64,000 nucleotides of DNA from Verticillium longisporum. Lineage: Eukaryota > Ascomycota > Sordariomycetes > Glomerellales > Plectosphaerellaceae. Position 1 is the stretch's first letter. Each line of letters starts with the position of its first letter. Location of the stretch: NCBI GenBank assembly GCA_019188255.1, contig JAETXT010000014.1:1178001-1242000 (forward strand), written 5' to 3'. Of the stretch, positions 35,801 to 49,305 are shown piece after piece. The notes beneath the pieces are model-generated. The model was given only the letters and a program-made list of their open reading frames with translations, searched no databases and had not been told where the DNA came from. A program made the translations under genes and the position numbers.

Positions 35801-36719
35801 CTACCACGCTTGGGAAAGTGTCATACGAGGACCCGAGACAGAGGAAAACACTGGGGAAGCGCATCCTCAAGGCTGTTCAGCCACAGCTCGAGACAGCCCT
35901 TCGCACCGAGGCAGAGATCAGCTCCAAGCCACTTGATCCATTGACAAAGGAGCTGGAGGGCATGTTGGAAGCCAGCATCGAGTTCAAATCTCTGTCGAAT
36001 GACGTTGTTGTCGATGGGGACAAGACAATAGATGCTGACCACGATGTGGTGATGGCGGATGCTTCGATCGAGGAAATCACGGTCGCAAATGGCCACGTCG
36101 AGAAGATTAGAGCAGAAGAGGGCGGCGATGTAGATGCCATGGAGGTTGACGCTATTGGCGAAGAAGACGACGGCAGTATCGAGGTCGCCACCTCTAACAT
36201 TGACGACAAGGGCAAGCTTCCCTCCTCTAGTTCGTCGGTTGCCGGCCTCGAAGGCAACGGCAAGGTCGCGGAGCAGGCCGATGCGGCTCTGACAAACGGC
36301 GTCGCGGGCGCTTCTGATACACCCCCGCCTCCGATGGCTACCAGAGCAACTCCGCGACGGAGCAGCCCTCGCCTCCTACTCCGCCTCAATCAGTCGGCAG
36401 CCACGGCGCGCAGTCGAATGTCCCCCTGTTCGAAGGCGGCCTCGCATGGCACCTGAAGGACTTCAAGCTGCGAGGCACAACCATCCTTGCGGACCAGTGG
36501 CCTGGGCGCGACGCCATCCGCAGCCTCAGCGAGGAGCTTTCCGACATGGACGACCGCGAACTTGAGGGCCTGGGCTTTGACGTCGATGACAGCACCATCA
36601 CGGCATCGCCCAACGGCGCCGCAGCTAGCAGTGAGGTCATTGTGGACACAATCGTCAGCAAAGCCAAGGCGAGCACCCGCGTTCGCAAAAAGACGCGCAG
36701 CTCTACGCGCCGGCGATGA
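32831..36719 (+). CDS. NTO1: Nto1-like PHD/ZnK/PHD protein of the NuA3 histone acetyltransferase complex, frame broken three times
   Basis: BRPF/Jade-type scaffold expected to bind modified histone H3 within NuA3. Introns: 34488-34552 and 35581-35633. Three base losses in C runs break the frame (33285-33288, 34060-34063, 36322-36326); adding one C at each gives 1,258 codons. Order: basic disordered N-terminus with KRRRYIPGGAGGGG; conserved block with REERGWEEFHPNLDI; Epl1-like DEQDDMWLEAYN; PHD finger near residue 500 (CAICDDGDCENTNAIVFC, then CDLAVHQECYGVP); zinc knuckle plus second PHD (CIFCPTTDGAFKQT, WAHLLCAMWIPEV, CYICDQKMGACIQC, AFHVTCA); conserved WTLKREARRGAALLKRL; acidic disordered tail ending STRRR. 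ATG 32831 is the first; the in-frame ATG 32876 has the better context (GACATGGCG). An intron with GTGAGC could explain the first break instead. Confidence 0.88.
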
Positions 36720-37580
36720 GCTGTCAGACGGCAATCTGTCCACCCACGAAGGCATATTCTTCGGTCTCCGAACCTACCAATTTCCCCGTTTTGTACTTGT
36801 ATCTGGGCGAAGATCAAGTTCTGTCTTCGCCGAGGAGGAAGGAAGGGTTGCGCAGTATACCCCACAAGGGATGAGTTTGTTTTCCCACCGCCACCACCTC
36901 CTCCTTTTTATTCTTCTTCTCTCTCCCCTGCTTCTACTCCTGTTGTGTTTTTTTTTCATCCATATCACGGAGCGGCGTTAGGCGAGACGCGAGGTACGGC
37001 CCCCTCCCTGATATCCCCCAGTCTTTGTCAGACCTTGGAGGGATGGAGATGGGCTCTTATGCAAACAGTGTCTTTGGTATCGTGTGTTCTTCTTTTTTTT
37101 CCGTCCAGGTGTTCTTCTCTCCGTCGTTAGGACGGCCTTGATTTGCGTGGCGTTCATCAGGCTGGCGGGCAAGAGGCTAGGGGAGGAAAGGCGAGGGATG
37201 GTCAGTAGTAAGGTAGCTTGGGGCGCGGCCTGGGTAAGGGCCGCCGTGCAGTTGCAAATGTAGAGTCTTGTAAACCTTTTCCACGTTTTGTCTTTCCAGC
37301 CAACTTGATCGACTGTGACTTTCGTGAAGTGTGCGAGGAACCGCGTGCGGTTTACTCGGAGCATTTTGGCTCTTGGAATGTTTACATCTACATTCACACA
37401 TCGCATCACAAGTAAATGTCGGGACTGGCTGACGATATGGTATGCATGTCACGCAAAAGGCTACGGTGATGTCGTAGCAGTTGGGCAAAATCTTTGGTGT
37501 TTCCAGTAAGGGCATATTCCAAACTTCAGCCTTACTTTCACAGACACCAGGGAAACGCGATCGAGAAGCCGAGATGTCGC

Positions 37581-37600
37581 CAACACACACACACACACAC
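37581..37600. repeat. (AC)n microsatellite
   Basis: About ten dinucleotide units in non-coding DNA downstream of NTO1. Simple sequence, probably length-variable between strains. Confidence 0.8.
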
Positions 37601-40008
37601 CAAAGCCTCGGCATCGCTATTGTACCCCCCTCCCCCTTGCCACCTGTCCCTGGCAGTGTTTGCCATCCGGTTGCGGCGGTAGGGCGGACGTCGATATGGG
37701 ATGAGGAGTAACCAGTGACCAGTGGATCGGGCTAGTGGGGCCCACGCCCGCCGAGCCGACGCGCCAATAGCGATGACCTGATCTACGATTCGTAACCTTC
37801 TGGATGCTATCAGAGGATGGGAAGAGAGGCGAAGGGAGGGGGCAAGGCTGCCCTCCCAGGCAACTGTGCGATGAAAACGTGTTCTGAGGGGGGTGGGTGA
37901 GCGCTGAGACAAGGAGGTGAGCTGGCAGCGAACGAGTGCCTTTTTAATAGGCGATGTAGTAAGCTACCTTGGCTTGAGCAGCTTTGTGAAGGTTGCAAGT
38001 AGTGTGGCTCGATGCCAAAGCGGAGACCTGGCTGGTTGGACGTCTGGCTCAGGTCATGTGACTATATTCTACCCTGAGGAGGCGTTGTGTGCTCTTTCTA
38101 CCCCTCACCCCCCTCGTTGTGCCTGCCCCTCGTTCCTCGTTTGGGGGGCTGAGAGCAAAAGGGAGGGGGAAAAGCACGCTCCTCCAGGCTAATGGCATCA
38201 AGAGTTGGTGGCTCAACCCACCAAAGCTGAGTGCGGGCACAGAGCACACAAGGTGGGGTCGACATGACATCGCAGGACGGCGTCACACACACCACCTCGC
38301 CAGGGCCAACACCACTTCTGAAGTTCTGACCACCACAGCCCCGGCAAGTACGGGTGGACACTGGGGCTACCAAGTGTACGCATACAAGAGGGGCTCGAAG
38401 CGGGGCAAAACCCTCAACAGAGGTTTCCCACGTCACCACCAGCCTAGATACTGAGTGCCAAATCGATCTCATGGCAAAGCAGCATCATTTATATACTGTG
38501 CCAGACTATTCTTCTCACTGATCTGGATACGACCGGAACAGAAGAGCCATGTCGGTGTGTAGACGGTTCGTCATCAATGCGGCATAATTGAGGCGTGGCC
38601 TCTCACTCCTCCTGCCATCACTACGAGAAACCGTCTTGCTCTCGTCTACTACTGTCTTGCCGAGTAGGCAACGGAATAGCCCCTCGGCCAGACAGATGGG
38701 ACGGCTCGCATCTGTCTGATTTGGATGTTCCCTACCAGTTTTCGAGGGTGCCCACAGCTGCAGCAGCGAATGGGAAATGTGCCTGGCCGGGCGTCGAGCG
38801 AAAACGACGGGCCAACCAGCACCCCGTAATGCAAGCGCGCCTCAGAGGGGAGGGGGAGGGAGGCGAGAAAGGGGTGCGGTGCCAAGACCCTGTTGATGTT
38901 CAGGGGAAGGGGCTGAGTGAGTGAATGCATGCCTACCTACGGAGGGATTGACTGGGCGTGCTCAGCAGAACCTCCAGGACCCAGATGTCTGCAGGAGAGA
39001 GAAAATGCGCTACAAGGCTATCGAGCCTGGCCTGCCAAGCCGGCCTGCCTGTCCTGCTTTTGGCCGGTGCGCGAACGGGATGATACGAGTCCTCCGGAGG
39101 TCTCGGCCCTGGAGCTACTCCAGCGGAGCCGACTACGCGGCGAGAAAGAGTCGAGACGAGTATTGGGGCTCGTCTCATCATGGTATGAAGCCTCTGGCTA
39201 CGGATGTTCGCATTGTCGATTGTCGGCTGGGGGGGTAAGACTACTGACGTAGAGTTCTGGCGGCTGTGCAGCTCGGTAACCAGGCAAGTAAGTAGGTTGT
39301 ATGCAAATGCAGCGCCGGCTTGTCTGACGAAGCATGACTAGTGGTAGTCCCAGATGGTAGGGCCACCTCAAAGACGAGATGCATCGGACCAGGGCGCGGA
39401 AAGAGTGGCAGAACAGGAGCTGGCGGTCGATCATCTAAATGGAGGGGATTGACTCACCAAGGCGAGAGGTCTTTTTTTGCTGGCTGACAAACGAAGCAGT
39501 TCTATGTTCCTCGCAACTGGACAGATGTCTGTTGTTCCTCGCGGCCCCCCACTGACTCGATTTGCTTTTGGTGAAGCTGTCAATGAGGGGTTCTCCCTGC
39601 TTATATAGGGTCGTCAGTCGGGACAGGGGTCTTCCAAGTGCGAATAGCGTTGGTGATATATGCCGACTGCGTTGAAATGCTTGAGGCGCATGCCTTGAAC
39701 TGCGGCTGCGGTTTCCTGACCACCTTTACGACGAACGATGAAGGAAAAAACATCAGAGATACAACAGGCAGGGCGGCGAAGCTTTGTGATTTATTGTTTA
39801 ATATCTAGGTAGCCATGGCCGTAGATACAAGGCAAGGTATCGGCCGACGCCGCCACAGCCAGGCCAAGCTTTGGCATCTTGGTACCAGTGCAACACAGGC
39901 CTCGAGGCAGGGGCACACAGTGGCTTGGGCTGGTGACTGTCACTAAAATTTGAGAGTCTCGGCCACTGAGAGTGGAGGGCCCAAGGTTCTGTGAGCCGCC
40001 AGCTGCCT

Positions 40009-40080
40009 CCCTACCTACAACGGAACCTAACTACGTCTCACCTAGGTAGGTAGGTACCTGGGTACCTAAGGTAGGTCCCG
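40009..40080. repeat. GGTAGGTACCT-type motif cluster upstream of PP1
   Basis: Contains CACCTAGGTAGGTAGGTACC followed at once by TGGGTACCTAAGGTAGGT, plus flanking CCTACC. The run is palindromic in parts (GGTACC twice). It lies about 1.4 kb before the PP1 start codon and repeats the motif seen at 4763-5175, 20676-20706 and 60066-60100. Confidence 0.6.
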
Positions 40081-41450
40081 GGAAGTCAGTCCCAGTGGCC
40101 TCGCGCCCTCCCAGCTTTTTAGACGGTCCCCCCCATCGACCCGCCCAGCATCCACCGTCACTGCCTGTTGATGCTCGAGAAGCCCTGGTACTGCTCCTGC
40201 CTGGTCCTTGTCCCCCTTGCTAGCGCCCTGGCTCAGACCCGACCTTTCCTTTCTTCGCTATCCCCATCTTGACCGATCCGGTGCATCGCCAGAAAAACCT
40301 CTTCTGCTTCCCCATACACGCGAAAGAGAGGCACACCCTGCTTCCTGTTTACCGCCCCGAATCCCCTCTGCATTGCCCACCCCGGCGATCCCGCGCTTCC
40401 TGCTTGCTGCCTCTGCTACGCTGTCTGTCGCTGCACCTGCATTCTGCACTCTCGAGAGAGAAACATCGCGTCCCAGCGGCAATCAACAGCATCACACAAC
40501 AACAGAGCGCCCCCTCTGAGTGAGCTGAGGTGAAGTGAAGCCCGCCCGTCCGCCGCCCTCGCCTTCCGGTCGGAAACCCGCTCAACACAAAACACGAAGT
40601 CATCCCCTCAAACCCACTTGCCCCCTCGGGCATCGGTTTTTGGTTTTTTCCTCTGACCTCTAACCCCAAGGCTCTGCCTCCCCCTTCCCACCATCGACGA
40701 CGACCAACGTTCCCCCTGCGGGCCAAACACAGCGATACTTCAGCTCTTACGCGAATTCATCCCACGACGCCTGAACTGACTTTTCTCGTCGCTTCTTCTC
40801 TTCCCACCCGACTCCACTCGACAGGGCGCTTGCAGCTGCACCAGCTACCGACCCTTCCCCGACGATAACGGCGACGACGACTCTCTTGCATCGACAAGAC
40901 GACTCCCTCCCCATCAAGGCGAACACGTCCCCCACGGGATCAAGGCGAAACATCATCACCATAACAATCCGCACCATCTGACGAACAGTTGTCTCACGAG
41001 CACAGCACATCGCGGATCGTTGTTGTTTTTGTCATCACGACTTTTTTGTCTCTTCGCGGACGTGCCCTGATCGAGCCGAGATCACTTCGTCTCCCGTAAG
41101 TCTTCCCACTGATGATCCCCACCGTCGCCGTCGTCCGCGAGCCTCTCCCTTCCTGTCCGGCCTTCGCATGCCGCCCTTGAACACTTGAATGCACGCACCC
41201 CGTCGCCATCGATGCTGGCGTCGATAACCACTTGGCGCCCTTCGGCCGCCGCTTTTGAAGCAAACCTCGTTGCGGCGATTGCTGACATGCGTCACCCTCC
41301 CAAATAGCCCAAGAAGTGCATCGAATCCGACACGCAGGCCGGCTGTCTCGTGCACACCCGCAATCCTCAACTGCATCCTTTGTAAATCGCAGGCGCCCCA
41401 CGAATTCTTCACAATCTTCGGCCAAGTCACTGGCTGGTGAGGAATAAAAG

Positions 41451-42694
<1,244 letters not shown>

Positions 42695-43680
42695 TCGCCT
42701 GCAACGCTCGCATCGAACGTCCCCTGTGACACTCGGATTGACCGACCAACGCTTCCTCCTCAACGACCCAACGCTCCACTATCCTCCAGCGCACACGTCC
42801 TCCGTGCCTGGTGGACCAACTCGTCTCCTCTCCCATCGGGATGCTCAGCCTCGCCCTCCCCAAATAATCCCGTACCCCAACCGACTGACACGACGAACAT
42901 CGCGCGCAACTCTGATCACGATCACGGCTGTCTCTAGTAGCTGAAGATAACCACACAAAAAAAACACTGGAATTTGACATGGTCCCGGTCTACGCGCGGC
43001 TGATGTGACTTGCGCAAATAAAACCATGTGGATTTGGTTGCGGAGTGGTTCCTCGGGTTTAAATGGTTGCACACAATCATCGCAGTGTGAATGTGCATCT
43101 CGCGTTCTATTGAGATGTGCGATGCCGTCTTACAGAGAATTCTTTCCCATGAATGCTCTGCAGCAAGCGGCTCAATTACATCCCCTCGTGAGATTGAATA
43201 GCAGCCAATGACGGATGGCCTAGTCGAGGTACACACGGTGGGGGGACATTGGTTCAGAGCCCACAGGTAGGGTTGCCAGTACCAGCGATCATGCGGTCGA
43301 TATTGTACGATAAAATGATGGTCAATCTGTGGGGTGGGTGACCACAGCATTCGCAGATCCCCAAGGTCAAGGTGATGCCATGATGATAGTGCGGTGCATC
43401 CGTCTCTGGGCATATGACCACTTGCCACTTTCCTTCTGCCTACCTGTTCTTGTTTCCCCTTCTGTTGAGTTGCTTTTGTTAGTCGTTCTGTTGTCCTATC
43501 GGGAGCATGGGCCTTTAGTTTCACGAGATGGATCCGATGGTTCATGATGTATTCTACGCGAGATAGTGTGCCTCGGCTCATGATGCGACGAGGGAATGCC
43601 ATACACGGGTTAACCTTTTTTAATACGTCTATTCCATGAGGTGAATGTCAAATATGTCCGGGCCCAGGCAGACAAGGTCT
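42695..43680. other. Convergent spacer after PP1
   Basis: 986 bp between the PP1 stop and the stop of the Rdx-like gene on the other strand. It should contain both 3' untranslated regions. No coding motif, repeat or RNA gene seen. Confidence 0.55.
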
Positions 43681-44591
43681 CTACACGCAGTCCTCGCATA
43701 CGGCCTTGGCTCCACTGGTCTGTCCCTCTCGTGATGCTTGTGCCTGAGTTTGCGCCGGGCCGGGCCCCTTCAGCTCGCTGACCAGAGAAGCCCCATCGAT
43801 GCCGCTCGGCGCGGCCTGGCCCTTGTTCGTCCTGGCGGCAGCGATGCGGCTCCTCGCCTCGTCGTCGAGAGCGGCCCCCTGCGACTGCGCAGGCGCCTCG
43901 CCCGTGGCGCCGGTGGACGAGGAAGACGGCATGGCGACCGCGTCGGCGCTGGCGGGTGCGTGAGCGGGCCGGGCGTGATCGCGGTCGACGTGGCCGAGGT
44001 TGCGCGACGGCTCTATGACGTCGCGGACGCGGCGTTTGAGCTCCTTGGTCTCGGGGAAGCCGCCGTCCGTCTTGCGGTCCCAGAGCGTTTTCGTGCTCGT
44101 GCTCGTGCCCGTGCTCGTGCTCGCAGGCGCTGCGTCGGCTGCGGTGGTAATGGTCACGGTGAAGGTGCCGCCTGTGGAGGGGATGAGGGCGACCTCGCCG
44201 AGGGACGTGGAGAAGGTGGAGAGAAGTTCCTGGGCGAACTGGTGGGGAGGGGTTGGTTTGCGGTTAGTGACGGGAAATATGTGTGTATGTGTATATCGTC
44301 GGTGCTCGTCCGGGATCTTCATGCGGGAGAGGTGTGAGAGAGAGAGAGAGCCCTCTGAGACTCTGATATCTGGGCTGCGATGACGTTTGGGAGGGACGTG
44401 GTGTCTTTGCTTACATAGGCGGCGCGCAGCATCCACTTGCACTGGGTGCAGAACCGTATGGCGATGCGGGGGAGGGGGAGGGGGGCAGCCTGGGCGTCAG
44501 ACTCGGTGTGCGTCGCTGGAGGGGGATCTGCCGCGGTCGTTGTTGCTGAGGCTGCCGTTGCGGCGGCCGAGGTGAGCGGTTCGTCGGCCAT
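43681..44591 (-). CDS. Rdx family (SelW/SelT/SelH-like) thioredoxin-fold protein with long tail
   Basis: A likely thiol-redox protein of the selenoprotein W-like group (PF10262), here with cysteine in place of selenocysteine. Exons: 44415-44591 and 43681-44238 (GTAAGC...CCAG, phase 0), giving 244 aa. The redox motif is CTQC (Cys48, Cys51) in RIAIRFCTQCKWMLRAAY. The fold continues FAQELLSTFSTSLGEVALIP, STGGTFTVTI and LWDRKTDGGFPETKELKRRV, which are the family strands and closing helix. An Ala/Thr-rich head of about 40 residues and a low-complexity tail of about 115 extend it well beyond the ~100-residue core. The tail ends in a second CxxC (CEDCV). The 176-nt intron holds a GA run. Cellular partner unknown. 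Confidence 0.87.
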
Positions 44592-46992
44592 GTTGAGGGG
44601 TGTTAGTCGACAAAGATCACCCGCAGAAAAGGCTGGACTGGATGAAATGCAATGGGTCGATGAGGGCCTGACGAGGCTGCTTCATCAGTGCAGGAGTCGG
44701 TGGAGGGGCCGTCAGTGCCTCAGCGCATGAGCCTAGCGACTTGGACGCGGGGTGTTCGATGCCCTGGGTACCACTCACTGGCGGTCGTTCACCACCTGTT
44801 GCCCGCTGTAAGTTCACTGTTGGACTCTACTGAGCTCGTCCTCACTTGAGTCAGGATTGACTGGTCTGGCAGAGTAGGTTGTCATTGACAAGGGAAAATC
44901 GGGCATTTACACAGCAACGCGGTGCTAAAGCCTTCTTAGTATGTCGAATATAACGGGTATGACCGGATAGCAGGATGGTAAAGTCAACGTTATTATCAAA
45001 GACGTATGCTGATCAGTCTCGATGTGAGATCGTGCCGAATCCAGAAAATCCAGCCCCTATGCACCTGGCAGGATACGTTAAGTCTTATGGGCAAGCTCGA
45101 GGCCAGAAACACAGGAGAACGAACATCAAGAAGGTAGACGCAAGACCGGGGCGTGAAAAGGCGCCAAATAGCTATCTACCAGCAAATCTTCCACCGAAGC
45201 ATACCTGTTCGTCGTAATCGTCATCGGATGAGGTGATATCTGGAGGCTCCAACCGAACATCCATGTCCGATGATCTACATGTATCGTTCCAATGTAGGAC
45301 CATAACCAGCCTCAGTACAATGCCGGGCCAGGAGGTATCCAAGCGAAGCACGTCTCGTCAGGGTTGCGTAATACAAGGTGCTCAAACTTCCGACTTGTCT
45401 CTCTCCAAAGCTATCCCCATCCAGGACTGAGCTAATTGAAGTGTTGGGTGATTCGACGTGACCCTCTGATTTACTGCCTCGAACAAAGATGAGGGAGGCA
45501 TCTCCGCCCTCACAGCCATCCGGACCCAAGACAGATTCGTAGCCCAACTTTTCCGCTGGGTAAGCCATCAAGCGCAGTTCATCTTGTGGCCATGGCTGTC
45601 TATGGCCAAGAGCCTGTGCGGGGTGGTGGACGGGCGCGCCTGGCCAGGTCCATCAGGAAAAGGAAGCGTGCTGCATATGTCTGGTGGTGCGCAACAAAAA
45701 TGTAGCAACCCTGATGTAGAGCTTTGTCGAGTGGAGGCTTCCGGCAGAGCTGGGCATTCCGTTCGGAATAAAGATACCTCGACTGACAGGACGCTGACAC
45801 CGCCAGTTCCCCAAGGGAGAAAGTAAAAAACCATGATCCCCCGGGACGACTAAGAAGACGCGTCGGATAGCAGTAGTCGACCCTGGAATCCGGAGGTGCT
45901 CGGCAAGAATCTGATTGACAGTCATCGGACCGGTGATGCACATCACCGACCCCTCCCGCGACACTGCATTTACATTTCCCCCATCACGCAAGGTGCCATG
46001 TCTCACACCCGCCACACAACTAGACAGATACCATTGATCCACTAGAACCCAGCTGACATGCATTTGAGTGACGGCTCGGCCCCGGCTCCTTGCTGAAGTG
46101 GCTCTGATCGGTGCGATTTGAGGGAGCCGCCACAATGCACATGATAGCTGCACGTTATTCCCTTTGTGACTCGACGTCTGGCCCAAGCAATGGGAGTAAA
46201 CGAGACGTGCCACGTCCGAGTCATTCTGCTGTCCTCCTGCTGTCCTCCTGCTCTGCAACCAACCCTTGAAACATGTTCAAAAGCCTCTAACCAGTGGCAC
46301 CTTTCATTGACAAGCCCATGGAAACGGTTGGATGAATGGGACGTGGTAAGAGAATTGGTCTTGGCTGTATTGGCACACGAGGTGGGGCTGAGGGTCATCC
46401 CGTTGTGGGATGAGGAGGAAAGACAGGTGTGGAAGGGAGAGAAAAAGTACAAGACACCAAGAGAAATTATTACATGCTGAAGAGCTGCCTTCCCATGCTC
46501 CAGAAGGCCGTACCAGACACAAAAGGCCTCTCTCATACTCCTCCCCTCGGCCCATCTCCTCTCGCTGTTACGCCCTCCTCCCCTCAGACGGGCGTGCCGT
46601 GCGTGCTCGTAGACAAAATGAAAATAAAAAGAACCGACGTGGAAGCATTATCGTAGCTGTGATGCCATCGCTGCCTCCCGACTCCTGCGTCCTCCGCATC
46701 ATCCTCCCGTCTCGCGCCGTGCTCAAGCTTGTGGTCAATAAGGAAGACGCCTCGCTGTCGTGTTCAGTGCGATCGCTGTCCTCCTACCTTCTTTTTCTCT
46801 GTGTCCGGTCCGGTTCCGATAAGCCGTAGTAAGTATCTCGTCTGATCGCTCGCCTACGATGCGGGGCCCCGTGGTATCTTTGGTTTATGGTGGCGGTGGG
46901 GCTAGCATCTGGGTTCTCTCTTGGTCGACAGGAAAATAAGTCTTTCGTATCCGCCGAATATGGGTGTGGTCGGATCTGCGCATTTGACTCTA
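44592..46992. other. Intergenic region between Rdx-like and G gamma genes
   Basis: 2.4 kb holding the promoter of the Rdx-like gene and the 3' end of the G gamma gene. Frames are short and unrecognised on both strands. The direct repeat CTGTCCTCCTG occurs twice in tandem at about 46229-46250. No RNA gene found. Confidence 0.5.
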
Positions 46993-47356
46993 CTACATCA
47001 ATACGCAGCATCCGCCGCTCTGTTGTGGCGCGTAGGGGTCCTCGCCACGGGGAACAGATCCCCAGACAGAGGGAACCATGTAATCCCTCGTGCCGTTGCA
47101 GTAGGCAATGATGCTATCCGGAATTTAGTACGCGAGCGATCAGGGATCATCATCGACGGATGGCTCCGTCAATAGGTCGACGGGGTATAGCTCACCTCTT
47201 AGAAGCATTGCTCACTGGAATGCGCTCGCGCTCGAGGTCCTCGCGCAGACGGTTGTTGAGCTCCGTCAGTCGCCTCAGCTTCAGATCGGCCATGGACTGC
47301 TTGTTCTTCTTGATCTGCGACGGATCGCCGACATCGCGGGAGGTGTACTGAGGCAT
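46993..47356 (-). CDS. gng-1: Heterotrimeric G-protein gamma subunit
   Basis: Pairs with G beta at the plasma membrane and relays receptor signals for mating, growth and development. Exons: 47196-47356 and 46993-47113 (82-nt intron, phase 2), giving 93 aa. Exon 1 runs MPQYTSRDVGDPSQIKKNKQ and continues with the coiled-coil MADLKLRRLTELNNRLRED. Exon 2 carries IIAYCNGTRDYMVP and a SVWG segment, then ends GGCCVLM: Cys90 is the CaaX prenylation site, with methionine at the last position favouring farnesyl, and Cys89 is a likely palmitoylation site. Length and order match fungal G gamma. Reading the first exon alone into the intron would give a truncated protein without the lipid anchor. Confidence 0.95.
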
Positions 47357-49305
47357 TGTCGAGGTTGATGGAGGTAGGGGTCGGTGGAAATGATAATGAT
47401 GGCGTTGTTTGAGCAAGTGAGAGGCGACGTGGGAGGGGTCGCGTTTGATGGATGAATGTGTGAGGATTGGGTCCTCAATGGGTCGTGGGATGGATGGCGA
47501 AAGTAGAAGGGAGGACGATGATGCTGAAGTTTGTCGTCGAGGGCGTGTGGCTGCTACTTCTCGAGGCTATTCAACGTTACTCGTATCAGTTTAATTGATC
47601 CAACGGGTGGTCGACAGCATCAGCTTGAACGTGTTTTTGCATCGACAGCAAGCAGTGTGACATTGAGCACCATTGGTACGAGGAGTCTTCCGGGGTCTAG
47701 GGAGATTGCACGAGAGGTCAGGACTTACACAGCAGCAGGGTCAATGGGCCTTCCGCCGCGACGAGTGTCAACACGGCGACAAAGGAAAGAGCGTCGATGA
47801 GGTCGGAAGGGATGGAAAAGCGGGAGGGTGCTTCGGCTTGAGCGTCGGTCTCGGTCGGGAGGTGGTGAGAGGGCCAGTGTGTCTGGAGTCTGAAGTCTGG
47901 AGACTGGCCTGGTGTTGGGAAAGGGCGAAGGCGGGAAGGGAAACAAGCAAAAAGCAGGGGAGCCCATTCACCCTTTCCCGGTGCAGCAGGCCTGTGCTGT
48001 GAGCGAGCGGGCACGGGGGAGACCAGTGCGGGATGAGCTCCTGGGTGCGCTGAATGCTGGATGCTGGGCTGCCAGGTGCTGGATACCTCCTGCGTGCTCT
48101 CTGCTCCTGCCTGCTGCAACGTAGTTTGCTCGTTTTTGCTGCAGGAGCTGGGGAGCCACGGCCTACCGGTACATCCTATTGGTCCCAGCTCGGTGGTAGT
48201 GGGCCTCGAGTGGAGGACCACGGAAAATGGGAGGAGGAATGGCCCGCTGCAGGCAAATTGAGGTTCCACATGATTGGTCGCTCTTGGACCTTGGCGGACA
48301 GACCACCCCTTTTTGGGTTTCGCCTAAGCAAGCCCCTCGGTAGAGGCATGCTAGCCTGGTTAAAAGCATGCTTTCTCATTTGCTTTCTCCAGCTTTCCCC
48401 AATCCAGTGCTTTGTCACCCACGATGCTTGAAGTTTGTCGTGATCTTAGTTTTTTTATCTGGATGGCTCGCAGGCTGACGTTCGCCCGAAATAGCCCAGC
48501 TCATGGTTTACTGTTGGTTGAACTCTACACTCTCTACCAAGTTGAGATAGCTTGCCTGTGTCTGGCATTATCAACCTTTTGAACGCCTGGACAACTCATG
48601 GTGTCTTGCATCTATTGCCGTATCAGAGCAATGCTAGTGCGAGCCGAACGATCCACGCCATCATCTCCCGTCACCAGGTCAGGTCAGAACTGAGTTGGCC
48701 GATTCCTAAACCGACCTACATGCATCCATTATTGGTAAGGCAAGAGGCTTATGTAAGTCGAAGCACATTGTCAATGAAGCACGGACCAAGTGCGAATTCA
48801 CCAGGCACCCAACGGCGCTACAGTGCAAACTCAACGGCCCAGTAACCCCAGTCTCAGTCAACCCAAAGAGCTCAAGATCACCACCGACAAACGTGACTGA
48901 GTGTTTCCGAGCACGTCGTATGGGCGCTGAGGACTCCCTAACCAACAACAAGCGCCATCAATATCAATACTGAGAAGAATTCAACCGACAACACCCCATA
49001 CTATGTAAATTTCGCTCGCAGGAATGCCACATGCCCTCCAGCAGAACACGCTGAGTCATCTCAAAGTCACGTGCGATCCGCTACCCAGCAAGGATCAGAG
49101 CGCACAGGTCACTGCTAGCCCCCGCCTCAAGGCACTCGCATGTAGCGGCCACACACGAATTTGAAAAAACTCATCGAGCCCGCAAGCACCGCAACAACCG
49201 CAGCGACCAGCCAAGTTTCGACCTTTCGCTCGCGTCCCGGCTGCGCTGCATCATCCTCTCGACGTCTAGCGAAATACTCGCCCACCGCAGAGGAAGTTGC
49301 CCATC
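47357..49305. other. Divergent promoter region, G gamma / eIF3a
   Basis: 1.9 kb between two divergent start codons. A C/T-rich, CACC-rich leader precedes the G gamma start on the minus strand, and the last 150 bp lead into the eIF3a initiator exon. GCTGG-rich short repeats lie at about 48054-48090. No gene recognised. Confidence 0.5.

Larger units (their letters stand above)
36720..41450. other. 4.7-kb intergenic region and PP1 leader
   Basis: No recognised gene. It holds an (AC)n run (37581-37600), CCTACC/GGTAGG-rich DNA at about 40009-40080, and from about 40100 a C/T-rich, CGAC-rich segment up to the PP1 start that looks like a long leader. Frames on both strands are short and without motifs. 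A leader intron is possible but I cannot place it confidently. Confidence 0.5.
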
